Source of the DNA: Hyphomicrobiales bacterium
Lineage (GTDB): Bacteria > Pseudomonadota > Alphaproteobacteria > Rhizobiales > Rhizobiaceae
Length of the DNA: 64,000 nt
Reading direction: 5' to 3'
NCBI GenBank assembly: GCA_900465665.1
Contig: UBJO01000049.1
Coordinates: 1 to 64,000 of the forward strand
Positions 44,101-51,677 of the stretch are shown here, piece by piece. Each line of letters starts with the position of its first letter. Positions within the stretch are counted from its first letter, which is position 1. The position numbers were made by a program, and so were the translations under genes. The notes below the pieces were generated by a model. It saw only the letters and a list, made by a program, of their open reading frames with translations. It was not told the origin of the DNA and did no database searches.

Positions 44101-44464
44101 CCGAGGGGGCGGTCTTTGCCCAATGCATCTGCTCAGACGTCAGGAAGAACAGAGCATAGAGGCCGAGCAGAAACAGCGTCGAGCACAGCATGACGGTGAC
44201 GAGCAGCGAGGCGAAACCCAGCCGCCGGCGCGCGTCAAAACCTTCCGCCTGCAGCTGCGGCAGCGTCTTCGACATGGTGATGCTGGAGCCGAGCTCGGCG
44301 ATCGACGCGCCGGTGACGACGAGCCAGAGCGAGAAGGCGACAATACCGTTCGCCTCCGGCCCGAGCAGCCGGGCGGTGATGATGGAAGACAGGAACCCCG
44401 TTACCAGAAGCAGCATTCCCGCCGCGCCGTTCATCACAGAATTCGCGATAATTCCCTTAGACAT
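41153..44464 (-). CDS. fusion: Wzx-type oligosaccharide flippase + two alpha/beta-hydrolase domains
   Basis: An 1103-residue three-part protein. Residues about 1-475 are a polysaccharide-export flippase of the MOP/Wzx type with 12 or more membrane spans (ITARLLGPEANGIVAFSLW near the start). A polar Ala/Glu linker follows (about 480-540). Residues 550-785 form an alpha/beta-hydrolase domain (DYPGAGDALD loop) whose nucleophile elbow reads AQGLG, with Gly636 in place of Ser; no catalytic His is evident. Residues 812-1103 form a second hydrolase with elbow GRCSG (Cys921), Asp1049 in YSEGDVG and His1082 in DADHN, a dienelactone-hydrolase-like triad. Tandem hydrolases of this kind accompany exosortase/EPS loci. 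Base composition is lower in GC at the flippase end (43081-43200, about 46% by hand count). Last gene of a six-gene run. Confidence 0.82.
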   Translation of the reverse strand: MSKGIIANSVMNGAAGMLLLVTGFLSSIITARLLGPEANGIVAFSLWLVVTGASIAELGSSITMSKTLPQLQAEGFDARRRLGFASLLVTVMLCSTLFLLGLYALFFLTSEQMHWAKTAPSVAYVTGALFFVQAIGSFVKFYLIGERRLTDFFKLAMGVCLLQLIGVGAGAVLYGVEGVLVGYLLGQMVFFIATIPILMTPRDRCGVPLKYLAASSIVLSAQFLIDSIFLNRLELLFLQQFWSVEMVGFYAVGLSVANIALQLPIQMTGSLLPYYSERRHSSDDRTLPVEVFAAVTRSMAYIILPMSFGLAAISSELVRAVFGEAFARSGTVVALLALAAPSYTFMQTLSLYLLSMDRARDRLKVSLVGAAVMTLGCLAVVPFFAAEGAAMVRIGVFTIMCIIMVRQTGFGSQLSGLYVNLLKTLAASVLCAIIALGILHYINGSIGLLLAIVLGGAGYIVALKLLKAIPREDADVMSSIVEKLPGSVGKSARKAVAFIAPANAKTAEAEEAIEITVETGLAEGAGNEAALPFAFDGTIGMFKPENAGVAKRSAAVLFVNPWGLEEMCSRRFFRVTAEHFAAIGVPSLRFDYPGAGDALDVDDTVGLKIWEDAIRDAAERLKQLSGCSRIIIVAQGLGAALAQRTAPSIEGVDAIAILGPVVNGRAYLRELRAWATFINHHLGLGEDAIPEGKHMIAGLQMPDGIAAELSKVRIAAPEKLAAQRYLILERPERADDTTLADNLTALGAAVEQQTFKGYDRLISDPVFSRTPMEVVETLAQWVDEHTSVDPAATPSATSVDTQSLAGDDFEEVPVRFGAFNHLVGVVTRPVGRPRGNSVVFLSTAYDRQSGWGRAITDMARGLAREGVASIRFDSANVGDSPPRPDAPDQILYSATQNADAQAALDLLEGVVPGPLMVAGRCSGGYVAIRSAVDDVRVKAAVSINPFVYYWDPNQPVERKHVVSVPRSFEDYGQRLSSFATVKRLLKGDIDVLAATRNVIIAFSRRMSVRIAPLLEYLPSRRHTASEVKKSFVTVGKRKVPLTLIYSEGDVGLEHMYFHFGPGGRKFERHPNVRLVMLPDADHNLTPPESRRTVFAEIARLAKA

Positions 44465-44554
44465 ACCGTATCCGCGTTAGGCCGTTCGAAGGGCCTATTT
44501 TAGTAAGAAAGTCTTTCGAAATTGATTGCGCCTCATCTTTTGCGACGAGCGCCT

Positions 44555-47029
44555 CTAGAACGAAAAAGCGCGCGCGCCGCCCGGTGTCAGCACCTCGCCG
44601 GTCGGGCGATCATCGCCCCCTCGCCCCGAAAGCGGACGCAGGAGAACGCGCTTGGCGGCGCCAGGCGCCAGATGGAACCAGTCGTCGTCAGGCCGGAAAC
44701 CATCGACGCTTATATGCACCGACTGCGCCAGCCTGTCGGTCGCCAAATCCGCGAACCACGCGCCACCGTCTTCGACCAGCGACACCTGGATCTCGGCATC
44801 GTGCACGGCCTTCGAGCGCCCCTGCGGGAAATGGAAGGCATCGGCCACTACCGCGCCACCCTCGGGAAGCCTGAGCCGCGCCACCGTGACGTCATGCGCC
44901 GGCGGCCCGAAACGAAAAGAATAGGTCGTGTCGAAGAAGGCACCGAAGAGATCGGTCGCGGCAAACGTCTCCGTGCTGCGCGGCGCAAGCGTCAGGATGC
45001 GTCCGCCGCTCGCCACATTCTGCCGGCCATTTCTGAAGCAGATGACCTCGAGATCGAGTTGCAGGCTGTGTTCGGTTTCGTTGATCACATGCACGTCGAG
45101 GCCATTGGTCCCCTCGTCGGTCATCAAGACCTGCACCGGCCGGAAGGCGCGGCGCAGCGCGTACCAGATCGGCTTCGGCGTGCCGGTTGAATCGATCACG
45201 CCCCAGCCGGCGCCGGGCAACAAGTCCTGCAGCGTCCAGACCAGCGCGCCATTGCAGCTCGATCCCTTGCGCCGCCATTCCGCGAACGTCTCCTCCGCCA
45301 CCTCGCCGGTGACGGCGCGCGACAGGTCGAGATAGAGATCGCGGTTTTCGCGGCGCAGGCGCGCCGGATCGATGTCGTAGAGATGGCCAAGATAGAAATC
45401 GCGCACATCCTCGAAATCCCAGGAAGCGCCGCGATCCCGCGGTACCCGCGATTTCCATAGCGGGCTGTGCACCGGCGGCACATCGAGATGCCGCTGCAGC
45501 GTCTTCTGCTGCGGCACGTTGGCGAAGGCGAGGCTCTCGGCCGCGAAGCGCACATTGGCGCGACGGGCATCCTCGAGCGGCCGCATATAGGCGCCGACGC
45601 CGTAATAATGCGTCACGCCTGAATTCGGCGAAAACGGCATGGCGCCGCCGGAGGGCGAATTGGGAACGTAAGGGATTTCGGGGCAGAGCCGCGCCGCGAT
45701 CGCCGGAATGATCTCGTCGGTGATCGGTCCCGACCAGAATTCCGGCGGCAGGCCGAGCATCGCCGCCTGCTGATAGATTTCGCTGCCGCCGCAGAGCACC
45801 GTAAGCGACGGCGAACCCTGCACGCCGTGCAGAAACTCCTCGACCTCGGCGTGGACATGCGCGGTAAAGGCCTTGTCGTTCTTCGGATAGTCGAAATTGG
45901 CGAACATGAAGTCCTGCCAAACCATCAGCCCAAGCTCGTCGCAAAGCCGGAAGAATTCGGGCGTCTCATAAGCCATGGTGCCGCCGATGCGGATCATGTT
46001 CATGCCGGCCTCGGCCGCCAGCCGCAGGAACGGCTCATAATCCGCCCGCACGCCCGGTAGCTTCACGATATCGGCCGTGGTCCACACCGCCCCGCGGCAA
46101 AACACCCGCTCGCCGTTGATAAGAAGCGCGAAGTCGCTGCCGTCAGTGCCACGATCGGCCACGACGCTCCTGAAGCCGGTCTTGCCGAGCGGATGCTCGA
46201 CACCATCGATGACGACGGCGTAGTCGTAGAGACGCGGCGTTCCGTGCGTGTGAGGCCACCAGGGCTCCACGTCCTTCAGCCTGAGAATGGCCGAGTAATG
46301 CCGCTCGCCGACCTTTTCGAACGCCTGCTCGATGCCGCCGCAGCGCAGCGACAATTCGGGCGCTTCGGCATCAGTGCGCAGGGACACGCTGAGCTTGCCC
46401 GAACCATCCGGCTCCATCACCGCCCGCACGCTGACATCATCCAGCGAGACGACATCGCGGCGCACCAAAGTGACCGGCCGCCACGGGCCGGCGGCGTGGA
46501 TCTCAGGGCACCAGCCGGGCATGCGGCCGAGCAGCGTGGTGCGGACGTTCTTCAGGCCCTGCGGCGTGATCATCTGCGGCCGCCAGCGGGCGCGCGGGCC
46601 GCTTTCGGCAATCCTGGGCGCAAGCGCGCGGAAACAAAGCGCCAGTTCGTCGCCGCCTGACAGCGTCACCGGCACCTCGTGCATGGTGAACATGCTTTCG
46701 GACGAGAGTATCTCCTGGCCGTTCAGGAACACATGGCAAAGCGTCGCCAGCCCCTCGAAGCGCAGGATGGCGTCACCCGGCGCGGCGTCGAACAGGCGGC
46801 AGACATACCAGGCATCCCTGGTGTCGAGCGGCACGGGATTTTCGCGGTCGAACAAGCCCCCTCGCTCCAGCGCGGCAGCGGCCGTGCCCGGCACCTCGGC
46901 GGGGATGAACTGGGCGGAAAGCGGCAGGTCGTGCGGATTGGCGCAGGCGCCGGGTTCCGTCAGAACCAGGTTCCACCCCTCGCTAAGCGCGATCTCCTCC
47001 GCGGCGATGCTCGCCAATCTCCCACGCAT
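44555..47029 (-). CDS. glycoside hydrolase family 2 (beta-mannosidase-like) protein
   Basis: An 824-residue protein with a jelly-roll N-terminal domain (about residues 15-185), an immunoglobulin-like domain, a TIM barrel (about 300-560) and C-terminal beta domains. Acid/base Glu417 lies in CGGSE, where family 2 usually has N-E, so the preceding Asn is replaced by Ser. The nucleophile candidate is Glu498 in FAAESLAF, which resembles the beta-mannosidase SEFGF motif. There is no signal peptide, so it likely acts in the cytoplasm on a mannosidic or similar substrate. GGAGG precedes the ATG, and it starts 16 nt after the DUF1839 gene. Confidence 0.83.
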   Translation of the reverse strand: MRGRLASIAAEEIALSEGWNLVLTEPGACANPHDLPLSAQFIPAEVPGTAAAALERGGLFDRENPVPLDTRDAWYVCRLFDAAPGDAILRFEGLATLCHVFLNGQEILSSESMFTMHEVPVTLSGGDELALCFRALAPRIAESGPRARWRPQMITPQGLKNVRTTLLGRMPGWCPEIHAAGPWRPVTLVRRDVVSLDDVSVRAVMEPDGSGKLSVSLRTDAEAPELSLRCGGIEQAFEKVGERHYSAILRLKDVEPWWPHTHGTPRLYDYAVVIDGVEHPLGKTGFRSVVADRGTDGSDFALLINGERVFCRGAVWTTADIVKLPGVRADYEPFLRLAAEAGMNMIRIGGTMAYETPEFFRLCDELGLMVWQDFMFANFDYPKNDKAFTAHVHAEVEEFLHGVQGSPSLTVLCGGSEIYQQAAMLGLPPEFWSGPITDEIIPAIAARLCPEIPYVPNSPSGGAMPFSPNSGVTHYYGVGAYMRPLEDARRANVRFAAESLAFANVPQQKTLQRHLDVPPVHSPLWKSRVPRDRGASWDFEDVRDFYLGHLYDIDPARLRRENRDLYLDLSRAVTGEVAEETFAEWRRKGSSCNGALVWTLQDLLPGAGWGVIDSTGTPKPIWYALRRAFRPVQVLMTDEGTNGLDVHVINETEHSLQLDLEVICFRNGRQNVASGGRILTLAPRSTETFAATDLFGAFFDTTYSFRFGPPAHDVTVARLRLPEGGAVVADAFHFPQGRSKAVHDAEIQVSLVEDGGAWFADLATDRLAQSVHISVDGFRPDDDWFHLAPGAAKRVLLRPLSGRGGDDRPTGEVLTPGGARAFSF

Positions 47030-47045
47030 GATCAGGCCTCCGGCT

Positions 47046-48008
47046 TCAAAGACGTTTCGTGAGCGAAGCCATCATCGAATCCCACGCATCGGCCGCCGGA
47101 TCAAGCGCGGTCGCTAGCGGCTCGAACTTCTTGCGCGTGACGGCGCGCGCCAGCTGAAACTGCACGGATTTCGCGGCCTCCGACAGCTTGCGCGCATGCT
47201 CGGCCGCCTCGCCGAATTCGGCCTCGGAATGCCAGACCAGATGGTCGGCCATGAGCTCGAAATTGGCGCCGAACTGGCGCAGCGTGTTGAAGGCGTATTT
47301 GTGGAAGAAGCCGAAGGGTCGCTCGGCCACCGCCTCGACCTGCTCCGGAAAGACCGATGCAAAGGCGCGGATCGGATTTTCGCGCGGGCGGCGGGCGAAA
47401 TGCGCGGACAGCAGCTGCCGGGAGACGCCGCGCGTTGCCTGCGGATCAACGGGCATGTCGGGGAACTTGGCGAACTCCGTATAGGGCAGGAACTGCGGAT
47501 CCTCGTCGCGAAGATCGAGCTGGAACAGCCCGTCGAAATCCTCGCCCTCGAGCGAGAAGAAGCCACCATTATGGAAATAGTCGATACGCTTGTTCGCGAC
47601 ATCCAGCCGGTTGATCGCAACCGTCGTCTTGCCGTGCTCCTGCCGGTAGGCGGTGCCCTGCGTGTCGGGCATGTAGAAGCTGTCCATCTCGATCAGGCAG
47701 AGACGTCCGCGCGCAATCTGCGTCGCGACGTGCCGCTCGACCTTGTCGAAGATCGCAAGCTCGGTGACCCTGATACCGTAAAGCGCCTCCAGATCCTCGA
47801 GTGGCACCTTGAAGAAGGTGAACTGGTCACCCTCGAAATCCTGGCCGAGCGTGAAGCCCAGCATCGCCTCGGGCGCGAGCCCAAGCGTGCTGAGCACTTC
47901 GATCCAGAGGTCGATATAGCAATTGGTCTCCGGCCACATGCGCTCCATGGAATGCAGCGCATGCGGGCAATAGCTGTCCGGGCTGATCCCCGGGAAGACG
48001 GATGCCAT
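47046..48008 (-). CDS. DUF1839 family protein
   Basis: A 320-residue soluble protein of the DUF1839 family (MASVFPGISPDSYCPHALHSMERMW start; ETNCYIDLWIEVLSTLG; QDFEGDQFTFFKVP; CLIEMDSFYMPDT). No catalytic function is established. It occurs next to amino acid:carrier-protein ligases in rhizobia and related bacteria, so it may accept or transfer the aminoacyl group. An AGGGGA site precedes the ATG at 48008, 8 nt after the ligase stop. Confidence 0.82.
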   Translation of the reverse strand: MASVFPGISPDSYCPHALHSMERMWPETNCYIDLWIEVLSTLGLAPEAMLGFTLGQDFEGDQFTFFKVPLEDLEALYGIRVTELAIFDKVERHVATQIARGRLCLIEMDSFYMPDTQGTAYRQEHGKTTVAINRLDVANKRIDYFHNGGFFSLEGEDFDGLFQLDLRDEDPQFLPYTEFAKFPDMPVDPQATRGVSRQLLSAHFARRPRENPIRAFASVFPEQVEAVAERPFGFFHKYAFNTLRQFGANFELMADHLVWHSEAEFGEAAEHARKLSEAAKSVQFQLARAVTRKKFEPLATALDPAADAWDSMMASLTKRL

Positions 48009-48016
48009 CGTTCCCC

Positions 48017-48925
48017 TTAGCCCCAGAGCGCCTGGCGCACCGAGGCCGGCCACAGCTTCACATCGAGGCCATGGTGATGGAACAGCGCCAGCGCAATGCG
48101 CTCCAGCCCGAAGCCGACGCAGGCCGTGAAGGCAACGCTGCCATCCTCGAGGTTCAGGCCCCACTTCTGGCCGAAGGAATCCTGGTGGAAGTTGAAGCTC
48201 ATGCAGGCCGTCGGATTGGCCGTCGAGGTGATTGGGATCAGAAGCTCGAACTTCAGGTTCTGGTCGCGCTGGTTGTTGACCATCATCTTGCCGGCGCGGC
48301 CGAAGAACGGATCGTTGGCGACGTCGATGGTGACGTCGAGACCGACGAGCTTCATCATCTCAAGGCCGCGATCCATCCACTTCTGGCGGAAATCGGTGAC
48401 GTGCAGCTCGGTGCCCATGCAGACATATTCGCGCATGCGGAACAGCTGCTGGCGGGCCGGATCGCGCGATGGCTCGTGGCGGAAGCAATAGGACTGCAGG
48501 TCGAACAGCGCACCGTCCTTCGGCAGGTTGCCGCGGCGGGCAACCGTCGGATAGAGCGGGTAGCAGGCGGCCGGCGTCAGCACGATTTCGGTGGCTTCCT
48601 GGCCCTTGGTCCAGTCGTCGCCCACTTCCATGCACTGCAACAGGTTCATGTGATCGAGCTCGTTGCCGCAGAAGCTGTGGACCGTGCCGGCCAGTTGCGG
48701 GAAGCTCTTCATGTAACCGCTCTTTTCGAAGATCTCGCGGTTCATGCCCGGCGGAAAGCGCATCGCTTCCGCGCCGTCCTCGCCGCCGAAGCGATCGATC
48801 AGGCGCTCGAAGGCGGCGATCACGTCCTCGAACTGGCCGCTGCGGCCATAGAGGCCATCGACGCCCATATCGATCAGAAGGCCGGATTCAAAGAGCCGGT
48901 CCAGAAAGGAGGTCTGCATATCCAT
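48017..48925 (-). CDS. amino acid--[acyl-carrier-protein] ligase (SerRS-like)
   Basis: A 302-residue class II aminoacyl-tRNA-synthetase core without a tRNA-binding domain, homologous to atypical archaeal SerRS. Motif 2 is CFRHEPSRDPARQQLFRMRE and motif 3 is GFGLERIAL. The predicted zinc ligands are Cys121, Glu166 and Cys269. These are each exactly 10 lower than Cys131, Glu176 and Cys279, the ligands I recall for the Bradyrhizobium Gly:CP ligase. The family activates glycine or alanine and loads it on the phosphopantetheine arm of a dedicated carrier protein, whose gene is two upstream. Confidence 0.92.
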   Translation of the reverse strand: MDMQTSFLDRLFESGLLIDMGVDGLYGRSGQFEDVIAAFERLIDRFGGEDGAEAMRFPPGMNREIFEKSGYMKSFPQLAGTVHSFCGNELDHMNLLQCMEVGDDWTKGQEATEIVLTPAACYPLYPTVARRGNLPKDGALFDLQSYCFRHEPSRDPARQQLFRMREYVCMGTELHVTDFRQKWMDRGLEMMKLVGLDVTIDVANDPFFGRAGKMMVNNQRDQNLKFELLIPITSTANPTACMSFNFHQDSFGQKWGLNLEDGSVAFTACVGFGLERIALALFHHHGLDVKLWPASVRQALWG

Positions 48926-48930
48926 GTGAG

Positions 48931-50112
48931 TTACCCCAGTAGGCTAGTGTCCTGCTTGTGGACAAGGAGCATGCTCGACGTGTTGCCAAGAATGCGGTCG
49001 TTGGAAATCATCAATTGAGCGGAATGCGCATCGCGAAGATGGCGGCCGAGGCTGAACGGCGTACCGTTCTTGTAGCCCATGATGCCGCAGATCAGCATGG
49101 CGTGGTTGACGATCTCGAGGATCGTCTCGGACGATGCAATCTTGACGTTGTTCATCGCCACGGCAAACGCCATGGACGACAGCTTGTCGGGATCGGCCTT
49201 GGCATCCTCATAGGCCTTTAGGCCTGCGACGACGTTGGACTTCACCATCTGCAACAGGTTCGACACTTCAGCGAGACGCAGCGCGCCCGGAGGCGGCGCG
49301 CCCGGCGACTTGCGGGCGGCGGCGCGCACGAAGGCCTGCGCGCGGGAGAATGCATCGATGGCGATGCCATACCACACACCGCTCCAAAGCAGGTGCGAGG
49401 ACGCCAGCATCGACTGCGCGGCGATCTCGGCGAAAGGCTTCGGCAGGATCTGGCTCGCCGGTGCTTCACCCTTGAACAGGAAGCCGTCGGAGCAGGTGCC
49501 GCGCATGCCGAGCGTGTTCCAGGCATGCGTCTTTTCGAGCGTGTACTGATCTTTCAGGAATGCTGTCAGAACCTGGTCCGATGGAGCGGCATCCGCATGA
49601 GCGCGCGAGGTAATCAGGATCGCATCGGCGTGGGCGCCGTAAGAAATGACCGTCGCATCCTTTTCGAGACGGCAAACACCGCCCTCGACATGAATGGCGC
49701 AAATGCTGTTGCGCAGATTGCCGCCAATGCCGCCTTCGGTCGTCGCCGATCCGATCAACAGCTGCTCCGCCGCGATCCGGCGCATGAAGTCGGCGTGCCA
49801 CGCGCTATCCGCCCCATGCTCGACGAGGCTGGAAAGCTTGATGTGGTGCATGGCGAAAACCATGGCGCTGGCGGCGCAGGCCTGGCCGAGCATCGAGCAG
49901 AGCTCGGCGATCTCGGTCGTGGTCGCGCTTTCGCCACCGAGGCTACGCGGGATCTGGATGCTGAGCAGGCGCTCCGCCTTCATCGCATCCACGGCCTCCT
50001 GAGGAAACCGGCCTTCAAAATCGACGGCGTCCGCGAATTTCGCCGCAATGGCGGCAACGCGGGCAGCCCTTGCTGCAAAACTGTCTTCCGTGATTTTGAC
50101 CGGGAAGTTCAT
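48931..50112 (-). CDS. acyl-CoA dehydrogenase-like flavoprotein of the aa:CP cluster
   Basis: A 393-residue protein of the acyl-CoA dehydrogenase fold: an N-terminal helical domain, a middle beta domain (SATTEGGIGGN; WNTLGMRGTCSDGF) and a C-terminal helical domain. The C-terminal segment SNDRILGNTSSML replaces the usual catalytic Glu-Gly motif of fatty acyl-CoA dehydrogenases, so the substrate is probably not an ordinary acyl-CoA. Placed between the carrier protein and the ligase, it may oxidise an aminoacyl- or acyl-thioester on the carrier. Its ATG overlaps the carrier-protein stop by 1 nt. Confidence 0.85.
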   Translation of the reverse strand: MNFPVKITEDSFAARAARVAAIAAKFADAVDFEGRFPQEAVDAMKAERLLSIQIPRSLGGESATTTEIAELCSMLGQACAASAMVFAMHHIKLSSLVEHGADSAWHADFMRRIAAEQLLIGSATTEGGIGGNLRNSICAIHVEGGVCRLEKDATVISYGAHADAILITSRAHADAAPSDQVLTAFLKDQYTLEKTHAWNTLGMRGTCSDGFLFKGEAPASQILPKPFAEIAAQSMLASSHLLWSGVWYGIAIDAFSRAQAFVRAAARKSPGAPPPGALRLAEVSNLLQMVKSNVVAGLKAYEDAKADPDKLSSMAFAVAMNNVKIASSETILEIVNHAMLICGIMGYKNGTPFSLGRHLRDAHSAQLMISNDRILGNTSSMLLVHKQDTSLLG

Positions 50113-50363
50113 CAGGCGACCTTCCGGCTATCCTTGATCAGATCAACGGTCCGGGCGATGGCCGAGATGCTGGCGAAGGACTTGCGATTGAGGAGATTGT
50201 CCGGGAATTCGATATCGAAGGCGTCCTCGATGCCGAGCATGAGCTGAACCGATGCGAAGGAGGTGAGCCCCGCCGCGTACAGATCGGCATCGTCAGCCAC
50301 GGTGTCGATAGCCACAGGCAGCTTGCCGAATTTCGCAAGCAGTTCGCGGATCGTCGTATTCAT
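50112..50363 (-). CDS. acyl/aminoacyl carrier protein
   Basis: An 83-residue four-helix carrier protein. The phosphopantetheine attachment serine is Ser35 in AGLTSFASVQ, a variant of the usual G-x-D-S motif shared by carrier proteins of aa:CP ligases. The ATG at 50363 has GGAG upstream; a GTG at 50369 would add two residues. First gene of the six-gene run, which should be expressed from the 258-bp gap upstream. Confidence 0.88.
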   Translation of the reverse strand: MNTTIRELLAKFGKLPVAIDTVADDADLYAAGLTSFASVQLMLGIEDAFDIEFPDNLLNRKSFASISAIARTVDLIKDSRKVA

Positions 50364-50621
50364 CCTCACATCTCCAAGCTGTCATAACCAGAGCGGGCGC
50401 TCATCGCCCTGTCATGGAGGTGCTTTTAAGGAGGAAAAACCAATATTCCGCTAAGGCATGTGGTTAAATCTGGCCACGATGAAAAGCTAAGAATTTAGCA
50501 TCTTCGGCTGATCAGTAGAGATAAAGCAAATCGGATCATTGCTTTGCAGGAAAAGCTTAAACGACGCTTGGCCCGAGTATGAATGAACCCGAGTGCTGAA
50601 ATGAAACGAAGAACGGAACAG

Positions 50622-51677
50622 TTAACTCCCGCGCGGCGGGTAGATATGCTCTTGTCCGTTGTAGTCGGAAACCGAATAGCAACCCTCCGCGTTTCTGCGG
50701 ATCGCGTTTTGGCCGATATCGGCTTTGCCGTATCCACCGGGGATATCCAGAATATAGGTCGGCTGACACAATCCAGAGATGCGGCCACGCAATGAAGCGA
50801 CGATCGCCTGCCCCTCTTCCACCGAGAGCCGGAAATGGCTGGTGCCGGGCGCCAGATCGGGATGATGCAGATAATAGGGCTTCACCCGCGTCTCGACGAA
50901 GGCCTTCATCAGCTCCGCCAGAACATCGGGATCGTCATTGACGCCCTTAAGCAGCACCGACTGGCTGACCATGACGATGCCGGCATCGATAAGCCGGGCG
51001 CAGGCGGCGCGCGCCTCGGTCGTCAGCTCACGCGGATGGTTGGCATGCAGCGCGACATAGGTGGTCTTGCCGCTCGCCTTCAACGCCTCGATCAACGCCG
51101 CGTCAATCCTCTCCGGATCCACAACAGGCACGCGGCTATGAAAGCGGACGATCTTGACGTGATCGATATCCTTGAGCTGTTCGAGAATATCCCGCAGCCG
51201 GCGCGGCGACAGCACCAGCGGATCGCCGCCGGTGAGGATGACTTCCCAGATCGCGTCATGGTTCCGGATATAGTCGAAAGCGGCCGTCATCGCGGCCGGA
51301 TCGAGCGTCCCCAACCCCTGCGGACCCACCATCTCGCGGCGGAAACAGAAGCGGCAGTAGACGGGACAGACATGCACCGCCTTCAAAAGCACGCGATCGG
51401 GATAGCGATGAATGATGCCCTCGACGGGACTGTGCGCGTGATCGCCGATCGGATCGGCCCGCTCCTCCGGCGTCATCACCAATTCGGCGGCATCGGGCAC
51501 GAACTGGCGCGCGATCGGATCCTCGGGATCGTCATGGTCGATCAGCCGTGCCATCGCGGGCGTCACCGCGATCGCATAGCGAGCCGCGACCTCGTCCAGC
51601 GCCTCGCGGTCGCGATCGGCGATCAGCCCGGCATTGGCGAGCTCGTCCACCGTCTTGATCGGCCGGGTGATCGTCAC
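50622..51677 (-). CDS. epmB: EF-P lysine 2,3-aminomutase EpmB
   Basis: A 351-residue radical-SAM enzyme of the KamA family. The cluster motif CPVYCRFCF gives Cys104, Cys108 and Cys111, and PLP-binding and SAM segments follow (TGGDPLVLS; VQSVLLKGVND-like). EpmB makes (R)-beta-lysine, which EpmA attaches to EF-P. Translation starts at the GTG at 51677, overlapping the epmA stop by 4 nt. The C-terminal FSQNAIRRNAEG-type segment is normal for EpmB. Confidence 0.91.
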   Translation of the reverse strand: MTITRPIKTVDELANAGLIADRDREALDEVAARYAIAVTPAMARLIDHDDPEDPIARQFVPDAAELVMTPEERADPIGDHAHSPVEGIIHRYPDRVLLKAVHVCPVYCRFCFRREMVGPQGLGTLDPAAMTAAFDYIRNHDAIWEVILTGGDPLVLSPRRLRDILEQLKDIDHVKIVRFHSRVPVVDPERIDAALIEALKASGKTTYVALHANHPRELTTEARAACARLIDAGIVMVSQSVLLKGVNDDPDVLAELMKAFVETRVKPYYLHHPDLAPGTSHFRLSVEEGQAIVASLRGRISGLCQPTYILDIPGGYGKADIGQNAIRRNAEGCYSVSDYNGQEHIYPPRGS

